Positions 46,054 through 55,302 are shown, counted from the stretch's first letter. The stretch: DNA of 64,000 nt from Novosphingobium flavum (GCF_014230315.1 NZ_JACLAW010000008.1:182750-246749), one strand, 5' to 3'. Notes: generated by a model not told the origin, from the sequence alone. Numbers and translations are program-made.

Positions 46054-46515
46054 TCAGAAACCGAACCAGCACAGCATGGCGCCCGCCGCGATCGCGATGC
46101 CGTAGGGGAACTTGTCGGCATCGTCGGTGCTGCGGCGGCTGATCTTGCGGCCGGACAGGCGGCGGTAGACGAACCATGCGATGAACAGCGCCAGCCCGGT
46201 CAGTGATACGCTGAGCAGCAGGCGAATGCCCGACGCCAGGGGGAACCACATGGCCGCGCCAGTGTAGAATTTGGCATCGCCGCCGCCGACCACGGCGAGG
46301 CGGAACAGCACCATGCCGATCACCAGCGCGATAAGGCCATGAAGGAGGGCCGAGCCTGTCGCGGCGGGCCCACTGATCAGCCAGGTTGCGCCAAGTCCTG
46401 CCGCTGCGGTGAGCAGGCAGAGCCAATTGGGCAGGCGCCGGGTGGTGAGATCGAGCAGGGCTCCGGTGAGGACCAGCAGGGCCAGCCCCGCACCGGCAAT
46501 CAGTTCAAGATTCAA
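46054..46515 (-). CDS. cpaA: Prepilin peptidase CpaA
   Basis: A 153-aa minimal A24 (TadV/CpaA) prepilin peptidase with four predicted membrane helices. The catalytic aspartates are in LLDLTTRRLPNW and GGGDAKFYTG. It would cleave the Flp and TadE leaders. The N-methyltransferase domain of PilD is absent, as usual in this branch. Start TTG overlaps the tadD stop (TTGA), with GAGG 7 bases ahead. Last gene of the minus-strand Tad operon. Confidence 0.9.
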   Translation of the reverse strand: MNLELIAGAGLALLVLTGALLDLTTRRLPNWLCLLTAAAGLGATWLISGPAATGSALLHGLIALVIGMVLFRLAVVGGGDAKFYTGAAMWFPLASGIRLLLSVSLTGLALFIAWFVYRRLSGRKISRRSTDDADKFPYGIAIAAGAMLCWFGF

Positions 46516-47342
46516 GAATCAGCCTCGCCAGCTTCGGACTTGGGCGCAGGTGCGCTTTCGCGCACTTCGACCTTCAGCGTGGTCACCGGTGCCGCGGCCG
46601 AGGCGACAAAGGGGTTGTCGATCGTGGTCCGCGCGGCGCGCCTGGGCGTGACCAAGGCCTGCGGCTTGCTTGCGAGGGCTGACTTTGCCCGGGTCCGCGC
46701 CGATTGCATTGCTACCTTGGCAGGGGCCGACTTCGCAGCGGAGGTTGCGGCGGGCTTGGCCCGTGCGGTGCGGACGGAGGCCTTGCCGATCTGCGGAGCG
46801 GGTGCCGCCGACGCGGTCACGATATGGAATTCGTTCGCCGAGACGCGGACCAATTGGCCGGGGGCCGGTTTGACGGCGACGGCCGGAGTTTCGGGGGCCG
46901 GAGCGGCCACCGCCACCACCTGCGCCGCGATGTCGGCATCGTGGCGCATGGCGAGGGCGGGCGATCGCAGCAGGCGCGCCATGTTGGCGGCATATTGCTC
47001 GTTTTCCGGGGCCAGGGCGATGGCCTGGGCGAAGAGGTTTTGCGCCGTTTCGAAGCGATCCAGCCGGGCATAGGCGACGCCGAGGCCGTTCAGGGCCGGG
47101 GCTGCCGCTTCGCCGGAGCCGAGCGCATGCTGGAAGGCCTCGATCGCAAGGCCGGTATCGCCCGAGGCGAGGAACTTGCGCCCCGCGTCGGTCATCGGCG
47201 TACCGGCGCTCGCCGGCGTTTCGGAGCGGGCCTGGGCCGGCTTGTTGCTGTGCAGCCAAGAGAAGTTGAAGACCGAGGCGCAGCCCGACAGGCTGAACGA
47301 CGCTGTGACAAGAACGAGCAAGCCGGTTTTGCGAACGGTCAT
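46512..47342 (-). CDS. TadD-like TPR lipoprotein
   Basis: A 276-aa lipoprotein: signal LLVLVTASFSLSGC with lipobox LSGC. One or two TPR units follow (GRKFLASGDTGLAIEAFQHALGSG, ALNGLGVAYARLDRFETAQNLFAQAIALAPENEQY). The last 130 residues are alanine/lysine/proline-rich and low-complexity. TadD is a TPR lipoprotein that helps assemble the secretin in Tad systems. AGGAGG lies 5 bases before the ATG. It is shorter in TPR content than classic TadD. Confidence 0.78.
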   Translation of the reverse strand: MTVRKTGLLVLVTASFSLSGCASVFNFSWLHSNKPAQARSETPASAGTPMTDAGRKFLASGDTGLAIEAFQHALGSGEAAAPALNGLGVAYARLDRFETAQNLFAQAIALAPENEQYAANMARLLRSPALAMRHDADIAAQVVAVAAPAPETPAVAVKPAPGQLVRVSANEFHIVTASAAPAPQIGKASVRTARAKPAATSAAKSAPAKVAMQSARTRAKSALASKPQALVTPRRAARTTIDNPFVASAAAPVTTLKVEVRESAPAPKSEAGEADS

Positions 47343-47343
47343 A

Positions 47344-48312
47344 TCAACCTCCTGAAAGCGCGGGAACGAGCTGACGGACGACACGAATGGCAGCGGGCAG
47401 CATGAGCACGCCGATCATCGTGGGGAGCATGCAGGTGACTAGCGGGATCGAGATCAGGACCGGCAGGCGGTGCGCCTTTTCCTCGGCCCGCATGCGGCGG
47501 CGCTCACGCATCTCATTGGCATAGATACGCAGGGTGGTGCCGATGCTGGTGCCCAGCTTGTCCGACTGGATCAACAGGGTACTGAACGAGCGGATTTCGT
47601 CGATCCCGGCGTCGTCCGCCATCCGGCGCAAGGCATCCTCGCGGCTGGACCCGGCACGCAGGCGCAGGGTGGCAGTGGTCAGCAGCTTGGCCACTTCGGC
47701 GTGAGCGAGGACCATTTCCATGCCCACGCGGTCAAGCGCAGCTTCTAGACCGAGGCCGGATTCCACGCAGATCAGCATGAGGTCGAGGCAATCGGGGAAG
47801 CCATTGACCAGGGCTTCACGCCGCCGGTCCGCCTTGGCGCGAACGAACAGCGCCGGGATATAGAGACCGAGCAGCGCCAGGATCGAGCCTACGACATAGA
47901 GCTTCATAAAGGAAATCGGCTTGCCCGTACCGATCGAGAGGAAGACGAACAGGCAGGGCAGGGTGATCACCAGGACGAGTCGGATCAGGGTATAGATCCG
48001 GGGGGCGCCCGGGGAATCGTATCCCGCCGCGAGCAACTTCTGGCGCAGCAGATCGTTCTTGGTGTCCTTGAGGTTAAGCCCCATCCGCTCGATCTGGTTG
48101 GCAACGCGGGTCCAGGCATCGATCCGGCGGGCGCGCAGGCTTTCGCCCGAGCCGAGGTCGGTTGCGGCGCCGATCGACCTCAGCTCTCCGCGCACCAGCG
48201 AGCGCCGGTTGGCAGCGGCGAAGACCACCAGGCTGCCACCGACGATGAGCGCGAACAGCAGCAGCAGGATCAATGCGCGGGCGAGCGGAGTGGAAGCAAT
48301 GACTTCTACCAT
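47344..48312 (-). CDS. tadC: Tad inner-membrane platform protein TadC
   Basis: A 322-aa T2SS GspF-family protein with an N-terminal helix (ALILLLLFALIVGGSLVVFA), a pair of helices near 110-170, the conserved cytoplasmic region (LDLMLICVESGLGLEAALDRVGMEM) and a final helix (LPTMIGVLMLPAAI). It forms the inner-membrane platform with TadB. ATG with AAGG 6 bases ahead. The stop lies one base from the tadD start and the start one base from the tadB stop. Confidence 0.9.
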   Translation of the reverse strand: MVEVIASTPLARALILLLLFALIVGGSLVVFAAANRRSLVRGELRSIGAATDLGSGESLRARRIDAWTRVANQIERMGLNLKDTKNDLLRQKLLAAGYDSPGAPRIYTLIRLVLVITLPCLFVFLSIGTGKPISFMKLYVVGSILALLGLYIPALFVRAKADRRREALVNGFPDCLDLMLICVESGLGLEAALDRVGMEMVLAHAEVAKLLTTATLRLRAGSSREDALRRMADDAGIDEIRSFSTLLIQSDKLGTSIGTTLRIYANEMRERRRMRAEEKAHRLPVLISIPLVTCMLPTMIGVLMLPAAIRVVRQLVPALSGG

Positions 48313-48313
48313 G

Positions 48314-49315
48314 TCACACCTTCAGATCGACCATGCGGCGGATGACATAAACGCCGATCCCGTAGAGCATGATGAGCGAGACGTAGCCCACCACGAAGAT
48401 TGGATCGTCGACAACTTCGAGATAGAACTGCGGGCTGACCATGAAGACGCTGACCATGGTCAGGATCGGCAAGGCGGTAAGCATCCAGCCGCTCATCCGG
48501 CCTTCCGAGCTGAGCGCGCGGACCTTCATGTAGAGCGAGGCGCGGTCGCGGATTACGCGAGTCAGGTTTTCGAGGATCTCGGCGAGATTGCCGCCGGTCT
48601 CGCTCTGGATGGAGAGCGAGACGACGAACATGCGGATTTCCTCCAGTTCCCAGCGGTCCGCCAGGCCGAGGAGGGCGTCGGTCAGTTCGGCGCCATAGGC
48701 CACTTCGTCCGATACAAGGCCGAATTCGCTGCCTAGCGGATCCTCGCACTCCTGCGTGACGAGGTCGATCGCAGAGGCGATGGGGTGGCCGGCGCGCAGG
48801 GCGCGGGTAAAAATGTCCAGCGCGAGGGGGAATTGTTCTTCCATCCGCTTGCGGCGGCGCTGCGCGAACTGACTGAGGATGAGGATCGGCAGGCCGATCG
48901 TGGTCGCGACCGACATGCCGAGGACCAGTTCGATCAGTCCGGTCGATATCTTGGCCTGAACGGTCCAGCCCAGAAAAAGCAGGCCTGCGGCCAAGGCAAG
49001 AAAGCCGATGACCATGATCGCCAGCACTGTGCGGGTATCCACCGAAAGGCCGGAGGTCTGGATCAACTGCTGGAAGCGGAAGAAACCTCGTTCGATCTGG
49101 CCGGCATCGGGGCTGAGGCGGGTCGGTTGGTTCTGCCTGAGGATCGAGACGACGTCCTGGCGATCAAGCCCGGAACGGAGCAGCTTGAGGCGCTTGTTGA
49201 CCGCCCGGGTTTGTGAGCGGCGGCTGAACCAGGTGGTCAAAAGCAGCTGCGAGAGCAGGAAAACCGAAGCGAAGACCGCGATCAGCGCGGCAAGGCGGAT
49301 CAGCAGGGCGGTCAC
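48314..49315 (-). CDS. tadB: Tad inner-membrane platform protein TadB
   Basis: A 333-aa T2SS GspF-family protein: N-terminal helix (LAALIAVFASVFLLSQLLLTTWF), helix pair near 95-155, then FPLALDIFTRALRAGHPIASAIDLVTQE and the closing FVVGYVSLIMLYGIGVYVI. Partner of TadC; interacts with CpaF. The start is GTG and overlaps the cpaF stop (GTGA). Confidence 0.9.
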   Translation of the reverse strand: MTALLIRLAALIAVFASVFLLSQLLLTTWFSRRSQTRAVNKRLKLLRSGLDRQDVVSILRQNQPTRLSPDAGQIERGFFRFQQLIQTSGLSVDTRTVLAIMVIGFLALAAGLLFLGWTVQAKISTGLIELVLGMSVATTIGLPILILSQFAQRRRKRMEEQFPLALDIFTRALRAGHPIASAIDLVTQECEDPLGSEFGLVSDEVAYGAELTDALLGLADRWELEEIRMFVVSLSIQSETGGNLAEILENLTRVIRDRASLYMKVRALSSEGRMSGWMLTALPILTMVSVFMVSPQFYLEVVDDPIFVVGYVSLIMLYGIGVYVIRRMVDLKV

Positions 49316-50700
49316 GGCCCGTCGATCCGGACATGGGGACGGAACAGTTCGGCATCGAGGTGAATGCCGTGATCGAGCAACTGCGAAGCGAATTTGGGCC
49401 GAATGCCGGTGGCCTCGAACTGGCCCAGAACATTGCCGTGATCGTCACGCCCGGTCATCTTGAAGCGGTAGATCTCCTGCATGGTGATCGTTTCGCCTTC
49501 CATGCCGGTGATTTCCGAGAGGCTGATCATCTTGCGCTTGCCGTCGCTGAGGCGGGCGATCTGCATGACGATCTGGATCGCCGATGCGATCTGGGCGCGG
49601 GCCGAGCGGGGCGAGATGTCGATCCCGCTCATGCCGATCATCTGTTCGATGCGCGAAAGGGCATCGCGCGGGGAATTGGCGTGGATGGTGGTCATCGAGC
49701 CGTCGTGGCCGGTATTCATGGCCTGAAGCATGTCGAATGCTTCGCCGGCGCGGCATTCCCCGAGAATGATCCGGTCAGGCCGCATGCGCAGGGCGTTCTT
49801 GACGAGATCGCGCTGGGTGACCTCGCCCTTGCCTTCGATGTTGGGGGGACGGGTTTCGAGGCGGGCGGTGTGCTCCTGCTGAAGCTGGAGTTCGGCCGAG
49901 TCCTCGATCGTGACGATGCGCTCGCGCTCATCGATATAGGATGACAACGCGTTGAGCATGGTCGTCTTGCCCGAGCCGGTGCCTCCGGAAATGATGACGT
50001 TGAAGCGGGCCTTGACGACCGCCCGGAGCACATCGGCCACGGCCGGCGGAACCGAGCCCAGCTCGATCATCCGCTCCATGCTGATCGGCTTCTTGGAAAA
50101 CTTGCGGATCGACAGCAGGGAGCCGTCGATCGCCAGGGGAGCGACGATAGCGTTGACGCGCGAGCCATCGGCAAGGCGTGCGTCGACGAACGGCGAGGAT
50201 TCATCGACCCGGCGGCCGACCGCGCTGACGATGCGCTGGATGATGCGCAGCAGGTGGCGCTCGTCCTGAAAGCGGGTCGGCACGCGCTCGAGCTGGCCGA
50301 AGCGCTCGACGAAGACGGTCTTGTATCCGTTGACGAGGATGTCGTTGATCGTCTCGTCTTTGAGCAGGGGCTCGATCGGGCCGAGGCCGAGCAATTCATC
50401 GACGATGTCGTTGGACAGGGCGGTGCGTTCGGACTTGTTGAGCGCCTCGCCTTCCTCGGCCAGGATCTCGCCTACGATCTGGGCGACGTCGGAGTTGATC
50501 TGTTCGCGCGAGAGCTTGTCGAGGAGGGCGAGATTGACGCGCTCCAGCAACTGCTGGTGAATGTTCATCTTGAGACCAAGCAGCTTGTCCAGCTTCGCCT
50601 GCGAGACAGCAGCCGCCGCATCGACTCCGGCCGATTGGGCCTGCCCGATCGGAGCCGGCTGATCGGTCGTGCCGCTGCGCTTGACCTGCCAGATGCTCAT
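49312..50700 (-). CDS. cpaF: Tad secretion ATPase CpaF/TadA
   Basis: A 462-aa secretion ATPase that powers pilus extension and retraction. N-terminal all-helical domain, then [24 protein letters not shown]. Walker A GGTGSGKT at 239-246, Asp box [14 protein letters not shown], Walker [42 protein letters not shown]. Length is normal. The ATG overlaps the cpaE stop (ATGA) and its own stop overlaps tadB. Confidence 0.95.
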   Translation of the reverse strand: MSIWQVKRSGTTDQPAPIGQAQSAGVDAAAAVSQAKLDKLLGLKMNIHQQLLERVNLALLDKLSREQINSDVAQIVGEILAEEGEALNKSERTALSNDIVDELLGLGPIEPLLKDETINDILVNGYKTVFVERFGQLERVPTRFQDERHLLRIIQRIVSAVGRRVDESSPFVDARLADGSRVNAIVAPLAIDGSLLSIRKFSKKPISMERMIELGSVPPAVADVLRAVVKARFNVIISGGTGSGKTTMLNALSSYIDERERIVTIEDSAELQLQQEHTARLETRPPNIEGKGEVTQRDLVKNALRMRPDRIILGECRAGEAFDMLQAMNTGHDGSMTTIHANSPRDALSRIEQMIGMSGIDISPRSARAQIASAIQIVMQIARLSDGKRKMISLSEITGMEGETITMQEIYRFKMTGRDDHGNVLGQFEATGIRPKFASQLLDHGIHLDAELFRPHVRIDGP

Positions 50701-51893
50701 GAGCGCGCTCCCAAAGGACCGTCGAGGAGGGCCTCGGCGAGTTTGGCGAGATCGCTGCCGAAGGCACTGCGCCGGTGCAGGGCGCGAACGAGGCGGCCCT
50801 GATCCTGGGCCGAGCCGACGACCGGATCGTCCAGCGCGACGCTGGCGAGGGCCGGATGGTGCAAGGTATCGGCAACGTCGCCGAGGTTAATCGTGCGGAA
50901 CAGCCGCTTCTCGATCCGGTTGACGACGACCGCGACATGATCCCGTGAAATGCCCACGGACCGGAACAGATCGAGGCGGCGCTTGGCCTGGCGCAGGCTG
51001 GCGACCGACAGTTCGACCACCAGGAGCACTGCGTCGGCGGCGAGGGCGGAGGAAAGAGTCCAGTTGGTCCAGTTCGCCGGCAGGTCGAGCACGACATAGC
51101 CGTAAGTCCGGCGGAGCTGATCGAGAACGCGCAGAAGTTGATCGGTGTCTACGCTTTCCAGCGGCACGATATCCTGCGGCGCGGCGATGACGTTGACGCC
51201 GTCCTCGCTGGTTCGCGTAACCGACCGGATCAATTCATCGTCGATGCGGTGGCCGGCATCGAGCAGGTCGGTGATCGAGCCGCGGCCCTGAGCGGACAGC
51301 ACGTCGGCGACCGTGCCGAACTGCATGTCGAGATCGACCACCACCGCGCTTTTGCCGCTTGCTTCGGCGAGGGCCGGCGCGAGATGTGTGGCAATCGAGG
51401 TGGCGCCGCAGCCCCCGATCGAGCGGACCACGGCGATCATCGGTGCCAGCCGGGTCTCGGTCCTGGCCTTGACCGAGCGGCTGGTCAGCACGCCAAGCGC
51501 GGCCTCGAGCAGCTCGTCGGGAGCAAAGGGCAGGCCGATCACGTCATCGATCCCGCCGCGCACGAGGGTTCGGACGAGCGCCACCGAAGCATTGGGGATG
51601 GCCGCGATCACGGGGGCATGGCCCGGCGTATCCTGAATCCTGGCGATCCGGTCGATCGATGCGGGACTGTCAGGATCAACTTCGATCACCACCAGGGCAG
51701 CGCCGTGCAGTTCGTGTGCCGCGATCGCCTCGCCGGCCTCGCGCTCGACCAGGATCAGCCCGGGGAAGGTCTTGCTATCCAGGCGCCGCGAAAGTTCTGC
51801 TGCATGCTTGGCCGAAGCTACGACAACGACATCGGAGCACGTCCGCAAGTCCAGATCCTTTCCGGAAAAGCCAGGATATTCGACAGATCCCAC
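50697..51893 (-). CDS. cpaE: Pilus localisation ATPase CpaE/TadZ
   Basis: A 398-aa protein: N-terminal receiver-like domain (to about 130) and C-terminal MinD/ParA-type ATPase. The deviant Walker A reads GGCGATSIATHL, without the usual lysine, a feature of the TadZ/CpaE group. VVVDLDMQFGTVADVL and YGYVVLDLP follow. It directs the pilus machine to the pole in Caulobacter. A GTG start at 51893 is favoured, with GGAG about 10 bases ahead; a TTG at 51920 is possible. Confidence 0.88.
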   Translation of the reverse strand: MGSVEYPGFSGKDLDLRTCSDVVVVASAKHAAELSRRLDSKTFPGLILVEREAGEAIAAHELHGAALVVIEVDPDSPASIDRIARIQDTPGHAPVIAAIPNASVALVRTLVRGGIDDVIGLPFAPDELLEAALGVLTSRSVKARTETRLAPMIAVVRSIGGCGATSIATHLAPALAEASGKSAVVVDLDMQFGTVADVLSAQGRGSITDLLDAGHRIDDELIRSVTRTSEDGVNVIAAPQDIVPLESVDTDQLLRVLDQLRRTYGYVVLDLPANWTNWTLSSALAADAVLLVVELSVASLRQAKRRLDLFRSVGISRDHVAVVVNRIEKRLFRTINLGDVADTLHHPALASVALDDPVVGSAQDQGRLVRALHRRSAFGSDLAKLAEALLDGPLGARS

Positions 51894-52031
51894 TTGATGG
51901 TTACTCCAGAGCCTTGGCAAGGCCCGATACTGAAAACTGGAAAAGACGAGGCGGAAGCCTGCAGTTTGTAGAATTGGCTGTCAGGTGTTTCAGGCGTTTG
52001 AAGAATTATCCTTTCCGTACCGCGACGGCAG

Positions 52032-52319
52032 TCATTGGCTGCTTGCCTTGGTTCCCGACTTCTCGGGAACCTTGACCTTGTCGGTCCGATAGCGCTCGAC
52101 CGCAGCGACGCCCTGAACGCCGCTACCTTGTGGTGCGGCGGTATCGTAATGAGGGGCCGGGTCGATGATCTGCGCGGCCATGGTCTGGCGGTTCGCCTCA
52201 CCCCAAGAGGGATCGGCTCCCGAAGCCATGCCCAAGCCAGAATTGCTGCCGGTTGCGCAGCCGGTGAGGGCACAAGCCGCCAGGGCAACTGCTGTGAAGG
52301 CGCGAAATTCAGAACGCAT
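52032..52319 (-). CDS. Small lipoprotein in the CpaD position
   Basis: A 95-aa predicted lipoprotein (AFTAVALAACALTGC lipobox) with a short mature part (about 75 residues): DPSWGEANRQTMAAQIIDPAPHYD and a basic tail (VERYRTDKVKVPEKSGTKASSQ). It lies between cpaC and cpaE where Caulobacter has cpaD (about twice as long). DPSWGEANRQTMAAQIIDP loosely resembles the CpaD end region (FGCAxxxNLAAMVADPRDL), so it may be a truncated CpaD. ATG at 52319 has AAGGA 8 bases ahead; it overlaps cpaC by 11 bases. Confidence 0.68.
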   Translation of the reverse strand: MRSEFRAFTAVALAACALTGCATGSNSGLGMASGADPSWGEANRQTMAAQIIDPAPHYDTAAPQGSGVQGVAAVERYRTDKVKVPEKSGTKASSQ

Positions 52320-53841
52320 AGCCATCGTCCTTCTTTGCGCCGGGAGCCGGCGGCGGGGCGGCGTTTGCGGCGCCGGAGGGCGGCGTAGCGGGCGGCGGCG
52401 GACTGGGATTGGCCTCGAACGGTTGCCCGAGCAGGAAGGTCTTGAGCTCGTTCGGATCCTTGACCCGGTCCGTCGGCAGAACAACCTGACCCGGGCGGAT
52501 CGGGGCGACCAGATGCGGCGTTACTACGATCATCAGTTCGGTGGCGCCCTTCTGGAACTGGGTCGAGCGGAACAGGGCGCCAAGGATCGGGATCGAGCCC
52601 AGCAGCGGAAGTTGCTGGACGTTGGTCTTGAAATCGTTCTGGAGCAGGCCGGCGAGGGCGAAGCTTTCGCCGTCCCGCAGCTCGACTGTCGTGCTCGCTC
52701 GGCGGGTGCGGATGCCGGGGATGGTGATCCCGTTCAGCGTCAGTGACGCAGACGGGTCAATTTCGCTGACCTCGGGTTCGACCAGCAGGTTGATGGTCTT
52801 GTCGCCGAGGACGGTCGGTGTGAAGCCCAGGCTTACGCCGAATTGCTTGAACTGGACCGTAATCGCGGCCGTGCCATTGCCGGCCGTGCCTGAGCCACCT
52901 GCCTGGGCCACTGGGACGGGATATTCGCCGCCAGCGAGAAACGATGCCCTTTCACCCGACAGGGCAACAAGCGTCGGCTGAGCCAGGGTCTTGGCCATGC
53001 CGCGCGTTTCGAGCGCGTTCAGCATGGCGTCGAGCGTGACGCTGCCGATGTTGAACGTGTTGCGGAAGACTCCGAAGGCTCCCGTGATGCCGGTGGTCGT
53101 CAACACGTCCGGCGTGGCACCGCTTACGGTGACATTGCCGTTACCGTCGACGGAGGTGGTGCCCGGCGAGCCCGCCTGCCAGCCCGAACCCGGCCCGGTG
53201 ATCGCGGAGAACGAGCCCCCGCGCGAGGTGCCGAAGCCGTTGAAGCCGATCTGGCGCCCGGCGGTGCGGTTCACTTCAGCGAAACGCACTTCGAGCATGA
53301 CCTGCTGGCTGGCTCCGATCGCGATCAGGTTCACGACCTTGTCACCGGCGTAAGTTCGCGCCAGTTGGACCGCGCGATCGGCGGCCGAGGCATTGCTGAC
53401 CAGGCCGGTGAGAACGATCGAGTCGTTCGACACGGCCGCCCGGATCTGCTGGTCCGGGATAAGCTCGCGGAACTGGGTCTGAAGCGATTCGGTGTCCGGC
53501 CCCACAGCCACGTTCATGATCGACATGACCCGGCCGGCGGAATCATAGAGCGTCAGGCTGGTCGTGCCCATCTTCTTGCCGAGGACATAGATCGCGCGGT
53601 CGGTCAGCGGCAGGATGTCGGCGATTTCCTCGCTGCCGACCATGGCCTTGGCGATCGGACGGTCCGCGCTGACCACCTTGCTCTTGCGCATCGGAACTTC
53701 GAGGGTGCCGGCGTCGAGCTGGGCAGGGCCGCCCGCGTAGGGCTGGGCCGAGGCCGAGGCGGCGCCGAGTGCGAGGAGCGAGCCGGCTGCCATGGCCGCG
53801 AGTGTAGCGCGGCGGAGCTTGAGCGAGAATTCAGCGGCCAT
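52309..53841 (-). CDS. cpaC: Outer-membrane secretin CpaC/RcpA
   Basis: A 510-aa secretin forming the outer-membrane pore of the Tad pilus. Signal peptide (AAMAAGSLLALGAASASAQ), a Pilus-N domain (VPMRKSKVVSADRPIAKAMVGSEEIADILPLTDRAIYVLGKKMGTT), a BON-like domain (DSIVLTGLVSNASAADRAV), and the secretin core (VMLEVRFAEVNRT...LAQPTLVALSGERASFLAGGEYPVPV...VELRDGESFALAGLLQN). The tail is proline/alanine-rich. Overlaps cpaB by 11 bases. Confidence 0.95.
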   Translation of the reverse strand: MAAEFSLKLRRATLAAMAAGSLLALGAASASAQPYAGGPAQLDAGTLEVPMRKSKVVSADRPIAKAMVGSEEIADILPLTDRAIYVLGKKMGTTSLTLYDSAGRVMSIMNVAVGPDTESLQTQFRELIPDQQIRAAVSNDSIVLTGLVSNASAADRAVQLARTYAGDKVVNLIAIGASQQVMLEVRFAEVNRTAGRQIGFNGFGTSRGGSFSAITGPGSGWQAGSPGTTSVDGNGNVTVSGATPDVLTTTGITGAFGVFRNTFNIGSVTLDAMLNALETRGMAKTLAQPTLVALSGERASFLAGGEYPVPVAQAGGSGTAGNGTAAITVQFKQFGVSLGFTPTVLGDKTINLLVEPEVSEIDPSASLTLNGITIPGIRTRRASTTVELRDGESFALAGLLQNDFKTNVQQLPLLGSIPILGALFRSTQFQKGATELMIVVTPHLVAPIRPGQVVLPTDRVKDPNELKTFLLGQPFEANPSPPPPATPPSGAANAAPPPAPGAKKDDGYAF

Positions 53842-54751
53842 GGCGCACCTCGTAGTCGGTCGGGTTCGTACCCCGGATGATGGTCATGGTCGAACTTGGC
53901 GGAGCGGCCGGAGCCTTGGGTCGGGGTGCCGGCGCCGCGCGGCGCACGATGCGTGGGCGGGCCGGGGCCGACGTGCCTGCTGTGGATGCCAGCATCGGTG
54001 CGCCGGGAGCGCGGGCGAGCACCCGGCCCGCGGAAAGATCACGCGGCAGGACGGTGGCAAGGACCGGCGGGGTCTTGTCTGCAACATTGCGCAGGGCGAG
54101 GCTGAGGATGCCGACCTGCGAGGCGAGTGCCAGCTTCTGGGCATCGGTGATGCTGACCTGAAGCGTTGCGGTCTTGCCATAGACGGGGCCGCTCTTGTTT
54201 TCGTCGGCGACCAGATCGATGCCGAGGAGCGGAATGGCATGAAGGACGACATCGGTCATCTTGTCGCCGGCGGTGACGTTCTGTCCGGGCATGTTGCGGG
54301 TCAACAGGATGTCGACCACGTCGCCGGGACGGGCGAAGCCGCCGACGCCGGAGACGTCGCTGACCTGGATCGTGTAAGCGACCTGGCCGGCCGGAAGGTT
54401 GGCGGAAATCGACGCGCGGGCGTTGGTGCCCGAGACGCGCGATGCCAGAACCGGTTCGCCGATGACCATCGGCCGCAGGGCGACGCGGTTGCGGGTCGCT
54501 TCCTCGACAGTGGTGAAGGCCCCGACGGGCACGGAGCCCTGGGGCCAGTTGATCAGCCGGACGTTCTGGGAACTGAGCGGAGCGCCGAAGGCGAGATCCT
54601 GGCTGGCGACGACGATCCGCGCGAGCTTGTTCTGCTCGGCGATCTCGACCTCGCGTTGCTGGACCCCGGTGAAATAGGAGTTGCCAAGCCAGACTGCGAC
54701 AAGACCGAGTACAACGGCGAGCGCTACGATAAGTATGCTTCTGGATGGCAT
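53831..54751 (-). CDS. cpaB: Flp pilus assembly protein CpaB/RcpC
   Basis: A 306-aa periplasmic protein anchored by an N-terminal helix (ILIVALAVVLGLVAVWLGNSYF). A SAF domain follows (IVVASQDLAFGAPLSSQNVRLINWPQGSVPVGAF) and a RcpC-type domain (DVSGVGGFARPGDVVDILLTRN). The C-terminal 60 residues are alanine/proline/arginine-rich. It supports secretin assembly. First gene of the machine part of the operon; the flp genes lie upstream with a hairpin between. Confidence 0.92.
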   Translation of the reverse strand: MPSRSILIVALAVVLGLVAVWLGNSYFTGVQQREVEIAEQNKLARIVVASQDLAFGAPLSSQNVRLINWPQGSVPVGAFTTVEEATRNRVALRPMVIGEPVLASRVSGTNARASISANLPAGQVAYTIQVSDVSGVGGFARPGDVVDILLTRNMPGQNVTAGDKMTDVVLHAIPLLGIDLVADENKSGPVYGKTATLQVSITDAQKLALASQVGILSLALRNVADKTPPVLATVLPRDLSAGRVLARAPGAPMLASTAGTSAPARPRIVRRAAPAPRPKAPAAPPSSTMTIIRGTNPTDYEVRHGR

Positions 54752-54795
54752 GTCACGGCCCCCGTTCCGGACAATTACATTTTCGTCAGGGTATG

Positions 54796-54848
54796 ACCCC
54801 CGAGCCTCTTATACTACCACATTGAGCAGTAATGCAAAGCCCGAGGGT
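54796..54848 (-). promoter_or_regulatory. Stem-loop containing a possible promoter between flp and cpaB
   Basis: On the minus strand ACCCTCGGGC pairs over 10 positions with GCTCGGGGGT (two G-U pairs; arms 54839-54848 and 54796-54805). The loop holds TTGCAT (54832-54837) and TATAAG (54808-54813) separated by 18 bp, a plausible -35/-10 pair for cpaB. The hairpin may limit read-through from flp or protect flp mRNA. Confidence 0.45.
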
Positions 54849-54866
54849 TCATATCCATTTATAAAT

Positions 54867-55052
54867 TTAGCAGGACATACCGGAGCTGCTGCAGACCAGG
54901 CTGCCCGCCTTGTGGATGCCGCTGCTGACCTGCTGGCCGAGGTAGTAGGCCGCGCCAGCGATACCGGCGCCGACGATGGCGAGGATCAGCGCATATTCGG
55001 CGGCAGCCGCGCCGGACTCGTCGCGAAGGAATGAGCGAAAAAAGTTGGTCAT
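54867..55052 (-). CDS. flp: Flp-family type IVb pilin (copy 1)
   Basis: A 61-aa prepilin. Short leader (FFRSFLRDESG) cleaved after Gly14; mature AAAAEYALILAIVGAGIAGAAYYL has Glu at +5 and Tyr at +6, the Flp motif. The tail carries two cysteines (C54 and C61), a possible disulfide loop. GGAG lies 6 bases before the ATG. It shares 55 of 61 residues with the copy upstream. Main pilus subunit is inferred. Confidence 0.93.
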   Translation of the reverse strand: MTNFFRSFLRDESGAAAAEYALILAIVGAGIAGAAYYLGQQVSSGIHKAGSLVCSSSGMSC

Positions 55053-55116
55053 GGTTTACTCCAATCTGATTTGAATTTTGAAGCGTTGCCTTGTCGGCTC
55101 TGCTTGATGGATTGAC

Positions 55117-55302
55117 TCAGCAGGTCAGGCCCGAGCTGCTGCAGACAATGCTGCCAGCCTTGGTGATGCCGCTGCTGACCTGCTGGCCGAGGTAGTAGGC
55201 GGCCCCGGCGATGCCGGCGCCGACGATGGCGAGGATCAGCGCATATTCGGCGGCAGCCGCGCCGGACTCGTCGCGAACGAACGAACGGATGAAATTGGTC
55301 AT
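55117..55302 (-). CDS. flp: Flp-family type IVb pilin (copy 2)
   Basis: A 61-aa prepilin nearly identical to the following copy (six substitutions: positions 5, 9, 47, 52, 59, 60). Same cleavage site G14|AAAAEY and same C-terminal cysteines. First gene of the minus-strand Tad operon. AGGGG lies about 10 bases before the ATG. A GAGGA-TGG-TCCTC hairpin (55335-55347) is present in the 5' region. A tandem duplication is the simplest origin. Confidence 0.93.
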   Translation of the reverse strand: MTNFIRSFVRDESGAAAAEYALILAIVGAGIAGAAYYLGQQVSSGITKAGSIVCSSSGLTC

